From: Leptospiraceae bacterium
GTDB taxonomy: Bacteria > Spirochaetota > Leptospiria > Leptospirales > Leptospiraceae
DNA: 64,000 bases
Assembly: GCA_016711485.1 (NCBI GenBank)
Contig: JADJSX010000034.1
Coordinates: 124,001 to 188,000 of the forward strand
Direction: 5' to 3'
Position numbers and translations under genes: made by a program. The stretch's first letter is position 1. Every line of letters starts with the position of its first letter. Below the pieces are notes generated by a model that worked only from the letters and a program-made list of their open reading frames with translations, was not told the origin of the DNA and did not search any database. This document shows positions 36,767-46,704 of the stretch, in pieces.

Positions 36767-37783
36767 ATGATTAAAAAAATAAATTATATTCTATACTTCT
36801 CCTTAATCCTATCTGGATGTACTTTTTTGCTAAAACCCAATGAATCTATCGACAAAAGCAGAAACTTATTATCCCCTAATTATTCAGAATTACAATTCTG
36901 GGCTTCTCATCCAGAGAAAAAGGACGCGGCAGACCAAGTTCCCGTTAACTCCGGATTTTCCGACAAACAAGAATTAGCCCAAGCGGATGTATTTTTTATT
37001 CACCCTACAACTCATCTAAAAAAAGACCACTGGAATGGAGATTTAGAAAACGAATCATTGAACGAAAGGACAGACGTTGGTCCGATTCGATTCCAAGCCA
37101 CAGTATTCAATGATTGTTGTAAAGTATACGCACCTCGTTATAGACAAGCAGCAATTTATGTATTTTTAAAAGAAACAGAAGAAGGCAAACAAGCATTAGA
37201 CTTTGCTTACCAAGATGTAAAAAATGCATTTTTGCATTTTGAAAAAAACTATAACAAAGGTAGACCATGGATCCTTGCGTCTCATAGCCAAGGAACACAC
37301 CATGCGGCAAGATTACTTTCAGAAGTAATTCAAAATTCGAAAATGGGTAAATCTATGGTAGCCGCTTACACAATCGGTTGGCCATACAGTCCGAAAGTTT
37401 CCGGTTTTCCTGTATGTAAATCCTCGACTGAAACTGGTTGTTTGCTCAATTGGAATACTTATGTTTGGGACAAAAAACCAAGTAGATTACAAGAACTATA
37501 TAAATCTGGATTTTGTGTTAATCCTCTTAGTTGGTCAGAGGATAATATCTATGTACCAAAAGAGTCTAATCCCGGCAGTGTACCAAAAGAATTTGATAAA
37601 ATCCTTCCACAAATCGCTGATGCTAAATGCGAAGATGGAATCCTGTGGGCACATAAAGTATCTGAAAAAGAATTTCCTACTTTAGAATTAGGAAAAAATT
37701 ATCACTTAGTTGATTATCAACTTTATTACAAAAGTATTCGAGAAAATGCAAGTCTACGAGTAAAAACATTTTTACAAAAGTAA
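36767..37783 (+). CDS. DUF3089-type lipoprotein (alpha/beta-hydrolase-like)
   Basis: A 338-residue predicted lipoprotein with signal FSLILSGC (Cys at about 19). DUF3089 landmarks are ADVFFIHPTTHL, then CKVYAPRYRQAA and a nucleophile elbow RPWILASHSQGTHHAARLL. The elbow suggests an alpha/beta hydrolase, although no substrate is known for the family. It is 11 bases after the acyltransferase gene and likely co-transcribed. Confidence 0.8.
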   Translation: MIKKINYILYFSLILSGCTFLLKPNESIDKSRNLLSPNYSELQFWASHPEKKDAADQVPVNSGFSDKQELAQADVFFIHPTTHLKKDHWNGDLENESLNERTDVGPIRFQATVFNDCCKVYAPRYRQAAIYVFLKETEEGKQALDFAYQDVKNAFLHFEKNYNKGRPWILASHSQGTHHAARLLSEVIQNSKMGKSMVAAYTIGWPYSPKVSGFPVCKSSTETGCLLNWNTYVWDKKPSRLQELYKSGFCVNPLSWSEDNIYVPKESNPGSVPKEFDKILPQIADAKCEDGILWAHKVSEKEFPTLELGKNYHLVDYQLYYKSIRENASLRVKTFLQK

Positions 37784-37785
37784 AT

Positions 37786-38907
37786 TCAACTCAACTTGGA
37801 AATGATTTGGGAAATATACTGAATAAGTTGATTTACATCTTCTTGTTCAGTATAATACCCAGACGATATTCGAATGGCTCGAAGTGCTTCCTCTTTCGAA
37901 TACCCCATTCGCAATAACGAAAAACTTGGATCCCTAGTGCGCGATTTACACGATGATCCGGTGGATATAACAATATTAGCCTCTTCCATTCCCATCATAA
38001 AAAAATCAATCTCTTCAATAGGAAGAATAGTAAAAGTAGTTGAGGCAAGTCTAGGAGAATCCTCTGAAATAATTTCTGCACCTACATTTTTTAGGGAAGA
38101 TTCTATTTGAGTTTTAAATTTTATTAGTCGATTGTTTTTTTCGGATAAAGAGGCTAATTGCAATTTGGCGGACTTTTGAAAAGCGAGAATAGCTGGACTA
38201 TTTTCTGTGCCGGCACGGTGACTGTTCTCTTGGTTTCCGCCTTTAAAAACACCGAAATCTTTTTTGAGATATTGATTGGGTAAGTATACTAAACTTGCTC
38301 CCATTCCTGCACCGATTTTGTGTCCACTAAATGTAAACCCTTCTAAAATAGAATAATCAATTTCCATTTTTCCAAATGCTTGCATTAAATCAGAAAAAAT
38401 TGGCATCCCATAACGACTAAGAATCGAATGAATTTCTCGAATAGGTTGTATGACCCCAGTCTCATTGGCTGCATAAATTATGAATACAGGAGAAACTTCT
38501 TCTTTCATTTTGGTTTCCAGATCATTCAAATCAACTAAACCAGTTTTATCTGTTTTTAAAAGTTCGAAGGGAATATTATAATAATCCAAACTTCCATAAA
38601 AAGAAGAATGTTCAAAAGGAGAAACTATTACTCTTTTAAAATTCTTTAAGTAACTCACTAAAGATGCGACTAAAAGTGCATTTGCCTCAGTTCCGGTAGA
38701 ACAAAATACGAATTGATTTTTATCTTTTCCAGAAATTTCAGCAAAATAACTCCGCGCATTTTCCAATACAGATTGCCTAGAAAGTGAAAATCGAGTTGCT
38801 CCAGAAGGATTAAAAAAATTTTGTGAATAATCCTTATATGCCTCTAAAAGAATTTCTGAAAAGGGAGGGTGAGTGGCGTTGTAATCAAAATACAGAATCT
38901 CACTCAC
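37786..38907 (-). CDS. Cysteine desulfurase-like (class V aminotransferase) protein
   Basis: A 373-residue PLP enzyme of the NifS/IscS family, which removes sulfur from cysteine for iron-sulfur cluster or thio-modification pathways. It starts with the typical YFDYNATHPP and has FCSTGTEANAL. The PLP Lys is in FSGHKIGAGMG, and the active Cys is in STGSSCKSRTRDPS. No scaffold (iscU) or mnmA gene is adjacent, so the sulfur acceptor is unknown. Its start overlaps the stop of the upstream TPR-like gene. Confidence 0.87.
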   Translation of the reverse strand: MSEILYFDYNATHPPFSEILLEAYKDYSQNFFNPSGATRFSLSRQSVLENARSYFAEISGKDKNQFVFCSTGTEANALLVASLVSYLKNFKRVIVSPFEHSSFYGSLDYYNIPFELLKTDKTGLVDLNDLETKMKEEVSPVFIIYAANETGVIQPIREIHSILSRYGMPIFSDLMQAFGKMEIDYSILEGFTFSGHKIGAGMGASLVYLPNQYLKKDFGVFKGGNQENSHRAGTENSPAILAFQKSAKLQLASLSEKNNRLIKFKTQIESSLKNVGAEIISEDSPRLASTTFTILPIEEIDFFMMGMEEANIVISTGSSCKSRTRDPSFSLLRMGYSKEEALRAIRISSGYYTEQEDVNQLIQYISQIISKLS

Positions 38908-40214
38908 TCTATTTCATCTGCCTCTTTGATTCGACCTAGTTTTTTATAGGTTTCACGTAATGTATTTTTGTAATCATCTAACAAATCTCTTTCCAATTTT
39001 CCTTCCACATTTGCTATATGAACTTGGGCTGAACTTAAAGATATGAGTGCTTCTTTAAATTTTCCTTGTTTGAAATGACATTTTGCGATCATTAAATCTG
39101 ACTGAAATAAATGACTAGTACTTAGATGTTGTTGTACTGCTGATTCATCTTTTAGATCAATTAGTTCTTTCGCGCCAATAAATTGTTTTTTTGCATTTTC
39201 AAATTCTCCCATATTAAAAAGAAGGATTCCTCTTTTAAATCGAAACATTCTTTCATTGTATTGCTGTTTGGGATCTTCCGTACCTTGTAAAAAGAAAAGA
39301 ACAGTTTCATAAAGTTCATCCGCTTCATAAGGAGAAGATTCACGAAGTTTCGTATCGAGCAATAGTACATTAACCCCTCGAATATAATCCATGAGAAGTG
39401 GCAAATTATGATTTTCCTTAATGTATTTCCACACGATTGATTTTTTCATGAGAGGACTTAGTCCATACATTTCCTTTCTATCTGCCGGACCTGCCAGACC
39501 AAACAAACGAAGAATCGGAGCAAAAAAGGATTGGTTCTTTTTTACAATTTCTTCATCTTCTTTATCTAAAATTTCTTCTACGTAAGCGTCAGAGGAATTT
39601 AAGTAACTAGTGTAGGCGATAATAATTTCTTCTGGTCTACAGACTGCTTTGGCAACCGATCGAATTTTATCTGCCGCAAAAATTTCTGGACCTGAATAGT
39701 TTAAAGCACGTTTATAATAATCCAAAGCACTTAGAATTGCGTTAATATTTTTTTTCCAGTAATCATCTGGGTTTGAAACTGATGGAAGTGGGTTACGCGA
39801 ACTTCCGACTCCATCCGAAGATAACTCACTGTCACTTGTCCAACGTATATTTCTGTCTAACCAAGTCGGGTCTTGCATCACTTCATCTTTTTTTCCAGCT
39901 ACTTTGTAGTAATCGCAAGCAGCTTCCATTTGGTCTAAATGGGAAGTTAAAATGCCTAAACGCTTTTTTTCATCTTTCAATTCTTTTTCGATTCGAGGAG
40001 ATTTAACTGCATCTTCCAAGTTACTATAAAGTATATCGTCCCCTTTGGCTAAAAATTTTTTCATAACTTTCGGGGTATAACCGCTTGGTGAGATTGTAAT
40101 TGCATACCAATTAAACAAGGAATGCCTATTATAGATCAGAACCGGGAATGTAATTAACCAAAAAATTCCAATGGCTATTACATAGATTAGATTGTCTTTT
40201 AAAATTTTAAGCAA
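38904..40214 (-). CDS. Membrane-anchored TPR-like protein of unknown function
   Basis: A 436-residue protein with one N-terminal membrane segment (LIYVIAIGIFWLITFPVLIY) and a long helical region. The C-terminal 150 residues look like tetratricopeptide repeats (RMFRFKRGILLFNMGEFENAKKQFIGA, SDLMIAKCHFKQGKFKEALISL). It is probably a scaffold for protein contacts on the envelope side. It is coupled by 4 bases to the cysteine desulfurase gene. No named family recognised. Confidence 0.65.
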   Translation of the reverse strand: MLKILKDNLIYVIAIGIFWLITFPVLIYNRHSLFNWYAITISPSGYTPKVMKKFLAKGDDILYSNLEDAVKSPRIEKELKDEKKRLGILTSHLDQMEAACDYYKVAGKKDEVMQDPTWLDRNIRWTSDSELSSDGVGSSRNPLPSVSNPDDYWKKNINAILSALDYYKRALNYSGPEIFAADKIRSVAKAVCRPEEIIIAYTSYLNSSDAYVEEILDKEDEEIVKKNQSFFAPILRLFGLAGPADRKEMYGLSPLMKKSIVWKYIKENHNLPLLMDYIRGVNVLLLDTKLRESSPYEADELYETVLFFLQGTEDPKQQYNERMFRFKRGILLFNMGEFENAKKQFIGAKELIDLKDESAVQQHLSTSHLFQSDLMIAKCHFKQGKFKEALISLSSAQVHIANVEGKLERDLLDDYKNTLRETYKKLGRIKEADEIE

Positions 40215-40369
40215 TGGTTCCTCTTTTTAGTTTCCTTCTGAAAAAAATTTCGTTAATACTTATAGAATCGTAAAAAAACCCGATTCTGTAAATTAAATTA
40301 TTGGATTATTGGGCTCTTTATTTAGTTAAGTACTAGAATCAGACGAGTAAGTTTTCAGGGTAGAATAAT

Positions 40370-42352
40370 ATGAATGTATTCCTTATTTTTATAACATTGG
40401 TCTTTACTGTATTTTCCGTTAGTTTTGCAGATTCTGAAAAACCGAAACTCTGCCAACCAATCCCAGGAGATCCAGACCAAAGCCAATATTCTCCCGATTT
40501 CATTCTATCCCTTGGTTTAAAGGCTCAGGTGCAAGCAAATCACTCTAGAGCGAACACACAAATCACAACCTTTCACAAAAAAGCCATACAGTATTTTCAG
40601 TCTTATATTACCTGTGTCAAAAGCCATAATATTCCGGTTAGCAATTCTACTTATTTCCAAAAAGCAACCAGTCATTTTGAAATCAAAGAATGGAATGAAA
40701 GTGAATCAGACGTGGATTTGGCATTAAGCCTATCAGACAACCAATACAAAGATGCTCTCATTTTAAAATCTAGACTTCTTATTAAAAAAAATAAATTCAA
40801 AGAAGCTTCCGACTTATTGGAGAGCATAATATCCCATTACTCCGAAGACTCGGACATATTGTATTTCCTTGGCTCATTAAACGCGGAAATCGAGAATTAT
40901 CCGAAAACAATTTTATACTTTACTTCATTATATAATTCAATTCAGAAAAAAGAAGGAAATAGTAAGTATAGAAATCATACCCTGAAATATCTAGGAGACA
41001 TTTACGCCAAAAAAGGGGATGCTAACAAATCTTTACATTATTACAAATTATATTTAAAATACAAAGAAAACGACCCAGAAATATTTTTCACTGTTGCTCA
41101 AATTCTAATCACGATTGGCGAATTTAACGAATCAAGAAGTTATCTTAATAAAATTCTAAAAATAAATCCAGATTCAAAACCGGTTATTCAATTATTAGCA
41201 GAAATGCATTTTATAGAAAATAAAATGTTTTCACTCTCTTACTTTGAAAAACTACAAAAAGAAGGTAAAATCAAAAACGAATCACTGTTAGGCTCTATTT
41301 ACAAAGTATTGACCGGCAAACACAAAGAAGCCGAAGAATATTTTATTGGAATGTCAAATAAAAATCAAAATAGATTATCACTCCGTATGGCACTTATCAT
41401 AATCTATTCTAAACTTAAAAAAACCACCGAACTAACAAATGAGCTAAAAGCTACTTCAGAAATTGCGTATTCATACAAACAATACAATTTAGCAATCGAA
41501 CTTTCAATGCAACTTCTAGAATTATCTCTCACAAATCCTGAACTCAAAATTCGTCCGGCAGTAGTTTATGATTTTATTGCAACATGTTATGAGGACAGTG
41601 GTGCTCCTTTTTTAGCATTACACTATATTAGAAAAGCCCTAGATATTTCCGAAAGCGAACAAGAAAAAGTAAATCTTTCCTTACATATGGCAAATACCAA
41701 CAGGAATACAAAGGTTAAACGCTACGAAGAATCAAATAAAATATTAGAGACAATCGTAAACAGTGGAAATCCTAATGTGCATTTCATTTTTGGACTTAAC
41801 TATTTTTCTCTCGGATTGTATAAAGAAAGTATTTCCGCAATTTCAAAAGCAATTTCTATTGATTCAAAAAATCCAAACTACTATTTTTTTAGAGCGAGTG
41901 CCTACGAAAAAAATAAACAACTAAAAGAAACTTTTGAGGATTTAAAAAAGTCTATTGAGTTAGATAATACAAATGCGGCAACATATAATTATATTGGATA
42001 TCTATATACCGAGAATAATATGGAATTAACGCAAGCGTATGATTATATAAAAAAAGCGGTGGAACTTGAACCAGATAACGGAGCCTATCAAGATAGCCTA
42101 GGTTGGATTTTATTTAAAATGGAAAAACTAAAAGAATCCATGCATCACTTAAACCTAGCCTTACAAATTATGTTAGATAAAAAAGAAGATGATCCCGTTG
42201 TTTACGATCATTTGGGAGATTTATTTTTAAAATTAAACGATCCCGAAAACGCAGGTGAAAATTGGAAAAAATCAATTGAAATCCAAAATAACTCTGCAGA
42301 AAAAGAAAAAATTCTCCAAAAAATTAAAAATTTAGACACAAACAAATCTTAA
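40370..42352 (+). CDS. Exported TPR-repeat protein
   Basis: 660 residues with a signal peptide (FLIFITLVFTVFSVSFA). Many tetratricopeptide repeats run across nearly the full length, for example NHTLKYLGDIYAKKGDANKS, NYYFFRASAYEKNKQLKETF and PNNGAY-like EPDNGAYQDSLGW. The last three repeats are the most regular. It is probably a periplasmic or outer-membrane assembly scaffold. It is 18 bases upstream of the LolA/B-like lipoprotein gene, so a shared role in lipoprotein or envelope assembly is possible (inference). Confidence 0.8.
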   Translation: MNVFLIFITLVFTVFSVSFADSEKPKLCQPIPGDPDQSQYSPDFILSLGLKAQVQANHSRANTQITTFHKKAIQYFQSYITCVKSHNIPVSNSTYFQKATSHFEIKEWNESESDVDLALSLSDNQYKDALILKSRLLIKKNKFKEASDLLESIISHYSEDSDILYFLGSLNAEIENYPKTILYFTSLYNSIQKKEGNSKYRNHTLKYLGDIYAKKGDANKSLHYYKLYLKYKENDPEIFFTVAQILITIGEFNESRSYLNKILKINPDSKPVIQLLAEMHFIENKMFSLSYFEKLQKEGKIKNESLLGSIYKVLTGKHKEAEEYFIGMSNKNQNRLSLRMALIIIYSKLKKTTELTNELKATSEIAYSYKQYNLAIELSMQLLELSLTNPELKIRPAVVYDFIATCYEDSGAPFLALHYIRKALDISESEQEKVNLSLHMANTNRNTKVKRYEESNKILETIVNSGNPNVHFIFGLNYFSLGLYKESISAISKAISIDSKNPNYYFFRASAYEKNKQLKETFEDLKKSIELDNTNAATYNYIGYLYTENNMELTQAYDYIKKAVELEPDNGAYQDSLGWILFKMEKLKESMHHLNLALQIMLDKKEDDPVVYDHLGDLFLKLNDPENAGENWKKSIEIQNNSAEKEKILQKIKNLDTNKS

Positions 42353-42370
42353 AAATAATACTAGGAACAT

Positions 42371-43183
42371 ATGAAAAAAACTATTCTAACTCTAAGTTTA
42401 CTCTATTTTATTACGGATTTTACAAATTGTAAAGCGATCACTACACCCGATGTAAACAAACCTGATTTTGATGACACATCACAAACACAAAACCTAAAGT
42501 ATAAAGATCCGCGAGCTAAATCGTTAGTCGAAATAGTTGAGAAATTAGAAAAAGAGTCTACTTCATTTACAGGAGAATTTTCAATGAAAATTCTTTCCGG
42601 AGATAAACTAAAAGAAGCCAATACTGTGAATGGGAAAATGTTCTTTGATAAGTCTTCAGGGAAAGTCAAAATTCAACTTATGGAACCTTTTTTTGGTTTG
42701 ATTATATCGCAAATCATTTCAGACAGCGCAAATATTCGAATCAAATCTTCCGGACAAGAAAAAATCCATGAACAACCAATGGGTGATATTCATATAGTAG
42801 ACCCAACTTCTCGTAGACCAATCGTAATCCCCTACCCTATAATTTATTTTACGATTGCACAGAATTTTATAGAAGAATTTAAATCGGAAAAAAGTTATCT
42901 AAGCCCATCTGAAAAAAGAGTTTTAGTAAAACGGGGAGCAGATGAATATAAGTATTTTTTTTATGAAAATGGGTTGGCTTCTTTAGAATATTTATCCGAA
43001 GAAAAAAACATAAAAGCAATTTGTCAAGTACCAGAACAATACAGAACTGGAGGTCACCCACCTGGAAGACTTACCACTCGCGTGACTGATATTAGCCAGA
43101 ATGTAGATACATCCCAAGTAGATATTCAATATAAAAACGTTAAACGAAATGTAAACATTCCCGCAAATACATTTAATTTTTAG
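42371..43183 (+). CDS. LolA/LolB-like lipoprotein
   Basis: A 270-residue predicted lipoprotein with a spirochaetal-style lipobox near residue 20 (DFTNC). The mature part has an antiparallel-beta pattern: FTGEFSMKILSG, GKMFFDKSSGKVKIQL, NVDTSQVDIQYKNVKRNV. This fits the LolA/LolB fold that carries lipoproteins or lipids across the envelope. The assignment is structural reasoning and not a signature match. It is probably co-transcribed with the TPR gene. Confidence 0.55.
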   Translation: MKKTILTLSLLYFITDFTNCKAITTPDVNKPDFDDTSQTQNLKYKDPRAKSLVEIVEKLEKESTSFTGEFSMKILSGDKLKEANTVNGKMFFDKSSGKVKIQLMEPFFGLIISQIISDSANIRIKSSGQEKIHEQPMGDIHIVDPTSRRPIVIPYPIIYFTIAQNFIEEFKSEKSYLSPSEKRVLVKRGADEYKYFFYENGLASLEYLSEEKNIKAICQVPEQYRTGGHPPGRLTTRVTDISQNVDTSQVDIQYKNVKRNVNIPANTFNF

Positions 43184-43210
43184 GATAAATTTGAATGGAT
43201 TGTGGCGAAA

Positions 43211-43286
43211 GGAATTGTGTAAAAACAAAGTTTTACAAGCACAAAATGCAATAACGGCTTGGATAACTAAATCTTTACACAGTCCC
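43211..43286. repeat. Short element with TGTGTAAA...TTTACACAGTCC ends
   Basis: 76 bases bounded by TTGTGTAAAAA on the left and CTTTACACAGTCCCT on the right, which are partly inverted. A related 91-base element lies at 46926-47016. The ends resemble those I recall for IS256-family elements, so it may be a transposase-free derivative or remnant. No coding potential. Confidence 0.5.
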
Positions 43287-43308
43287 TATTAAGTCGCACC
43301 GACTTAGC

Positions 43309-44346
43309 TCATTTAATTTTACTAATCTCTTCTTCGTATTGCTTTTGACGAGCATAAGATTCTGCATCTTCTTCCCCAAGCATTTTCAATCTAAGTTCTT
43401 TTAATTTTTGTTCTTTATCTTTTTCGGAAATACCATTGTTGGAAGAAAGAAATTCCTGTTCTGCTTTTTCGTAATCGGATAGTTTTTTGTTTTGTGCAGC
43501 CAATTCTTTATTAGCCGCTTCTATCCTTTCAGCTCCTTCTTTCCCAAAATATTTGATTTGTAAAGAGGCTAGTTTTTTTTCTTTTTCTTCTTGGTTGAGT
43601 CCTGCCAATTCTTTTTCTCTGAGGCTAACTTCAGTTTGGTAGTGGTCAAAAGAATCTTCTCTTCCTGTCACAGCATCTAAATAGGAACCGTAGGTTTTTT
43701 TACGAAGATCTTCGTATTTTTTGACTCTCTCAGGTCCGCTCATGTTTTTTGAAGAATCAATGAAATTTTTTGCAGCAGGGATAAACGCAACTTGTGCTTC
43801 TTCCATTCCAAAAAATAGTTCCGCTTTTTCATCCCCAACAATAGCTCTACGTCTTTGTTTTAAAATATCGTAACGTTCTTGAAAACTTATATTATCTGGA
43901 AATTCCATTTTTCTAGCTTCATCTTCGTATTGAAAATAAGCCTTAAATAGTTCTTTCATTTTTTCTTTATCTGGGCTTGTGTAATTTGTATCTAAGAACT
44001 TGTAAATAGTTTCATCACATTGGCTTGCAGTATAATCTTCCGGACATTTACGTCTTAAAGCCCAAACTTCCCATGTGAAATTTACTTTTCCAGATTTTAA
44101 ATCTGTGATTAATTCTAAATAACCTTTTTTCTCAGATCCTTGAAAGGGAGAAAGTGTTTCATCCCAAAATCCAGTTTGATCCCCAAAAGGTTGTGTTGTG
44201 TTACTTCCAATACTTTTTCCATCTTGCATTTCCTCACCTCCGCTTGTAGAAGGCTTTTTTTTGGAAGGACTTCCTCCAAAAACTAAGTAGGAAACGGCAA
44301 GTACGAGCGCTAATGTTATAATTCCAATAGAAACTTTTTTATCCAT
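43309..44346 (-). CDS. Lipase-specific foldase (LifO-like chaperone)
   Basis: A 345-residue protein anchored by one N-terminal membrane segment (IGIITLALVLAVSYLVFGG). A low-complexity linker and a long helical region follow. Features matching the steric lipase foldases (Lif/LipB type) are the early FYxFL-like YKFLDTN and LFKAYFQYEDEA segments, the repeated helical units and the motif ELFFGMEEAQ. Such foldases hold secreted lipases in the periplasm until they fold. The two lipase genes directly upstream on the same strand strongly support this. A terminator-like hairpin separates it from lipase copy 1. Confidence 0.8.
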   Translation of the reverse strand: MDKKVSIGIITLALVLAVSYLVFGGSPSKKKPSTSGGEEMQDGKSIGSNTTQPFGDQTGFWDETLSPFQGSEKKGYLELITDLKSGKVNFTWEVWALRRKCPEDYTASQCDETIYKFLDTNYTSPDKEKMKELFKAYFQYEDEARKMEFPDNISFQERYDILKQRRRAIVGDEKAELFFGMEEAQVAFIPAAKNFIDSSKNMSGPERVKKYEDLRKKTYGSYLDAVTGREDSFDHYQTEVSLREKELAGLNQEEKEKKLASLQIKYFGKEGAERIEAANKELAAQNKKLSDYEKAEQEFLSSNNGISEKDKEQKLKELRLKMLGEEDAESYARQKQYEEEISKIK

Positions 44347-44443
44347 GGTAATGATTATCCTGAAAATGTATTTTTTTATTTGTAAATATTATAAAATTTA
44401 AGCTTAGAAGAATTTCGAATTATATGAAATCAATGTTAAAAGA

Positions 44444-44489
44444 AATTTCCAACTTAGGGATAATATTACTTATCCCTAAGTTAGAAATT
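44444..44489 (-). terminator. Strong hairpin between lipase copy 1 and the foldase gene
   Basis: Arms 44444-44463 and 44470-44489 form a 20-bp stem with one mismatch. On the minus strand it is followed by TTTCTTTT. It lies after the stop of the lipase relic and before the foldase start, so foldase expression needs read-through or its own promoter. Confidence 0.7.
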
Positions 44490-44543
44490 AGAGTCGACGC
44501 CCATCTATCAAACAAATCTTAAACTTGTTCGATCATTAAATTC

Positions 44544-45453
44544 TTACAGTCCAGCCTTTGCTGTTTGTGCGATACCTAAGTACCAGCCAGTTACATCAAA
44601 GAAGTTTTGACCGCTCCAACTTAAGTTAGTAGCTTGCAAATGATCAATGCCTGTAGCATACCATTTTGCAGAAGCTTCTCCTTTGTAAGTTCCCCATTTT
44701 TGAGATTCGAAAGGAACCACTCCATCATTTGCACTACCAAGACCGTAGAACAAACCACCTGCCCAAGTGATTGGGTAAGTAGGTGCCATTAATAAATGTT
44801 GAATCGGATCTGCCCAAGCCATTTTGTTTGCATAGGAATAGTATTTCATTCCAGAAACATTTGGAGTAGCAGTATTAAACGATTTCACAGTACTAACAGC
44901 GAGTGATTTTCCCATTGCGATAACATCCATTGGTTTTTTTCCGTAAAATAAACTAGAAAAAGCACCGAGTGCAGTGTTTGCAAACGGTTGTAACCAACTT
45001 GGAATAATTCCGAGAACGATATCAGCAAGTGGAGCCCCTTTATGAACAGCATCGACAGTGCTCACTGTTGCTACTCTAGATTTAAAACCTAATGTAGTAT
45101 TGGAAGCCATGTAACGAACTACAAGACCACCTTGTGAGTGACCAATCAAATGCTTTTTGCACAACTGTTGGCTGCCATCCAAGGAACAAGAACATCTCTT
45201 GTTAACTCAGATCTTTTTGGATACTGTTAAGTGGAGAACTACCAGGAGTATTAACTTTTGCTCCCTGAGAACGAAGATAATTGTCTAGTCCACCCCAGTA
45301 TTTTACGAGTCCACCAGCAAGACCTTGTGTATCGTCAAATCCAAGAATACCGTGGACTAGGGCAATACAAGTTCCATCAAGAGGACCAGCAAATAAACCA
45401 ACTGGGAGAGAGAAGAAGAGGGTGAAGATGATTGTTAAAAATTTAGCTTTCAT
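44544..45453 (-). pseudogene. Lipase copy 1, broken by two single-base deletions
   Basis: Nearly identical to the intact copy at 45793-46704. Relative to that copy it lacks one T in the run at about 45211-45215 and has one base fewer at about 45151-45158 (CTTTTTGC against TACTTTTGT). The two losses do not restore the frame. As a result the first part ends after NSIQKDLS and the rest, including GHSQGG, ANDGVVP and IDHLQ, is in another frame. Recent inactivation is likely; assembly error in the T-run is possible for the first site but less so for the second. Confidence 0.8.
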
Positions 45454-45792
45454 AATTTTGTTTTCCTTTTTCAATTTTTTAGTATTTTCATACTGATACT
45501 TTCGTAGTTTTTAAAAATTATGAAGTCAACTAAAAAAAATTTAATAACTATTTTTTATAGATTTAAAGTTTTCAATAGGATTTTAACAAGCAATTTATTG
45601 ACTAAAATCAAAGCGGATAACTCTAATTACCCATTCGTGTAGTAAAATTTGAAACAAAATATTTAGATTAAACAGAAAATAAAATCGTGATGTATTATTT
45701 AAAGAAAAAATTAGAAAAAAAGATTATTGAAAATAAAAGTGTTTACTTTAGTTTTTCAATAATCTTTTATTTTGCAGATTCACTCTTACTAA
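45454..45792. other. 339-base gap between the two lipase copies
   Basis: It contains the upstream region of lipase copy 1, including the ribosome-site stretch TTTTCCTTTTTC shared with copy 2. The rest is very AT-rich sequence, with a terminator hairpin for copy 2 at its right end. No gene is supported here. Confidence 0.55.
45714..45768 (-). terminator. Rho-independent terminator after lipase copy 2
   Basis: A perfect 16-bp AT-rich stem (45718-45733 with 45753-45768) has an inner AAAGT/ACTTT pairing. On the minus strand a run of T follows. It begins about 25 bases after the lipase stop. Confidence 0.8.
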
Positions 45793-46704
45793 TTAAAGAC
45801 CAGCCTTCGCTGTTTGTGCGATACCTAAGTACCAGCCAGTTACATCAAAGAAGTTTTGACCACTCCAACTTAGGTTAGTAGCTTGCAAATGATCAATACC
45901 TGTAGCATACCAGTTTGCAGAAGCTTCTCCTTTGAAAGTTCCCCATTTTTGAGATTCAAAAGGAACCACTCCATCATTTGCACTACCAAGACCGTAGAAC
46001 AAACCACCTGCCCAAGTGATTGGGTAAGTAGGTGCCATTAATAAATGTTGAACTGGATCTGCCCAAGCCATTTTGTTTGCATAGGAATAGTATTTCATTC
46101 CAGAAACATTTGGAGTTGCAGCATTAAATGAATTCACAGTACTAACAGCGAGTGATTTTCCCATTGCGATAACATCCATTGGTTTTTTTCCGTAAAATAA
46201 ACTAGAAAAAGCACCGAGTGCAGTGTTTGCAAACGGTTGCAACCAACTTGGAATAATTCCGAGAACGATATCAGCAAGTGGAGCCCCTTTATGAACAGCA
46301 TCGACAGTGCTCACTGTTGCTACTCTAGATTTAAAACCTAATGTAGTATTGGAAGCCATGTAACGAACTACAAGACCACCTTGTGAGTGACCAATCAAAT
46401 GTACTTTTGTACAACTGTTGGCTGCCATCCAAGGAACAAGAACATCTCTTGTTAACTCAGATCTTTTTTGGATACTGTTAAGTGGAGAACTACCAGGAGT
46501 ATTAACTTTTGCTCCCTGAGAACGAAGATAATTGTCTAGTCCACCCCAGTATTTTACGAGTCCACCAGCAAGACCTTGTGTATCGTCAAATCCAAGAATA
46601 CCGTGGACTAGGGCAATACAAGTTCCATCAAGAGGACCAGCAAATAAACCAACTGGGAGAGAGAAGAAGAGGGTGAAGATGATTGTTAAAAATTTAGCTT
46701 TCAT
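45793..46704 (-). CDS. Secreted triacylglycerol lipase (foldase-dependent type), intact copy
   Basis: A 303-residue secreted lipase of the family I.1/I.2 type (compare Pseudomonas LipA). The signal peptide is FLTIIFTLFFSLPVGLFA. The oxyanion segment is ALVHGILGFD; the nucleophile Ser is in HLIGHSQGGLVVRY. APHKG-like VHKGAPLADI follows, then the catalytic Asp in SANDGVVPFES and His in IDHLQATNLSW. It keeps all catalytic residues. A foldase-like gene downstream on the same strand, and the gsp genes elsewhere in the window, suggest periplasmic folding followed by type II export. It ends in a strong terminator. Confidence 0.9.
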   Translation of the reverse strand: MKAKFLTIIFTLFFSLPVGLFAGPLDGTCIALVHGILGFDDTQGLAGGLVKYWGGLDNYLRSQGAKVNTPGSSPLNSIQKRSELTRDVLVPWMAANSCTKVHLIGHSQGGLVVRYMASNTTLGFKSRVATVSTVDAVHKGAPLADIVLGIIPSWLQPFANTALGAFSSLFYGKKPMDVIAMGKSLAVSTVNSFNAATPNVSGMKYYSYANKMAWADPVQHLLMAPTYPITWAGGLFYGLGSANDGVVPFESQKWGTFKGEASANWYATGIDHLQATNLSWSGQNFFDVTGWYLGIAQTAKAGL

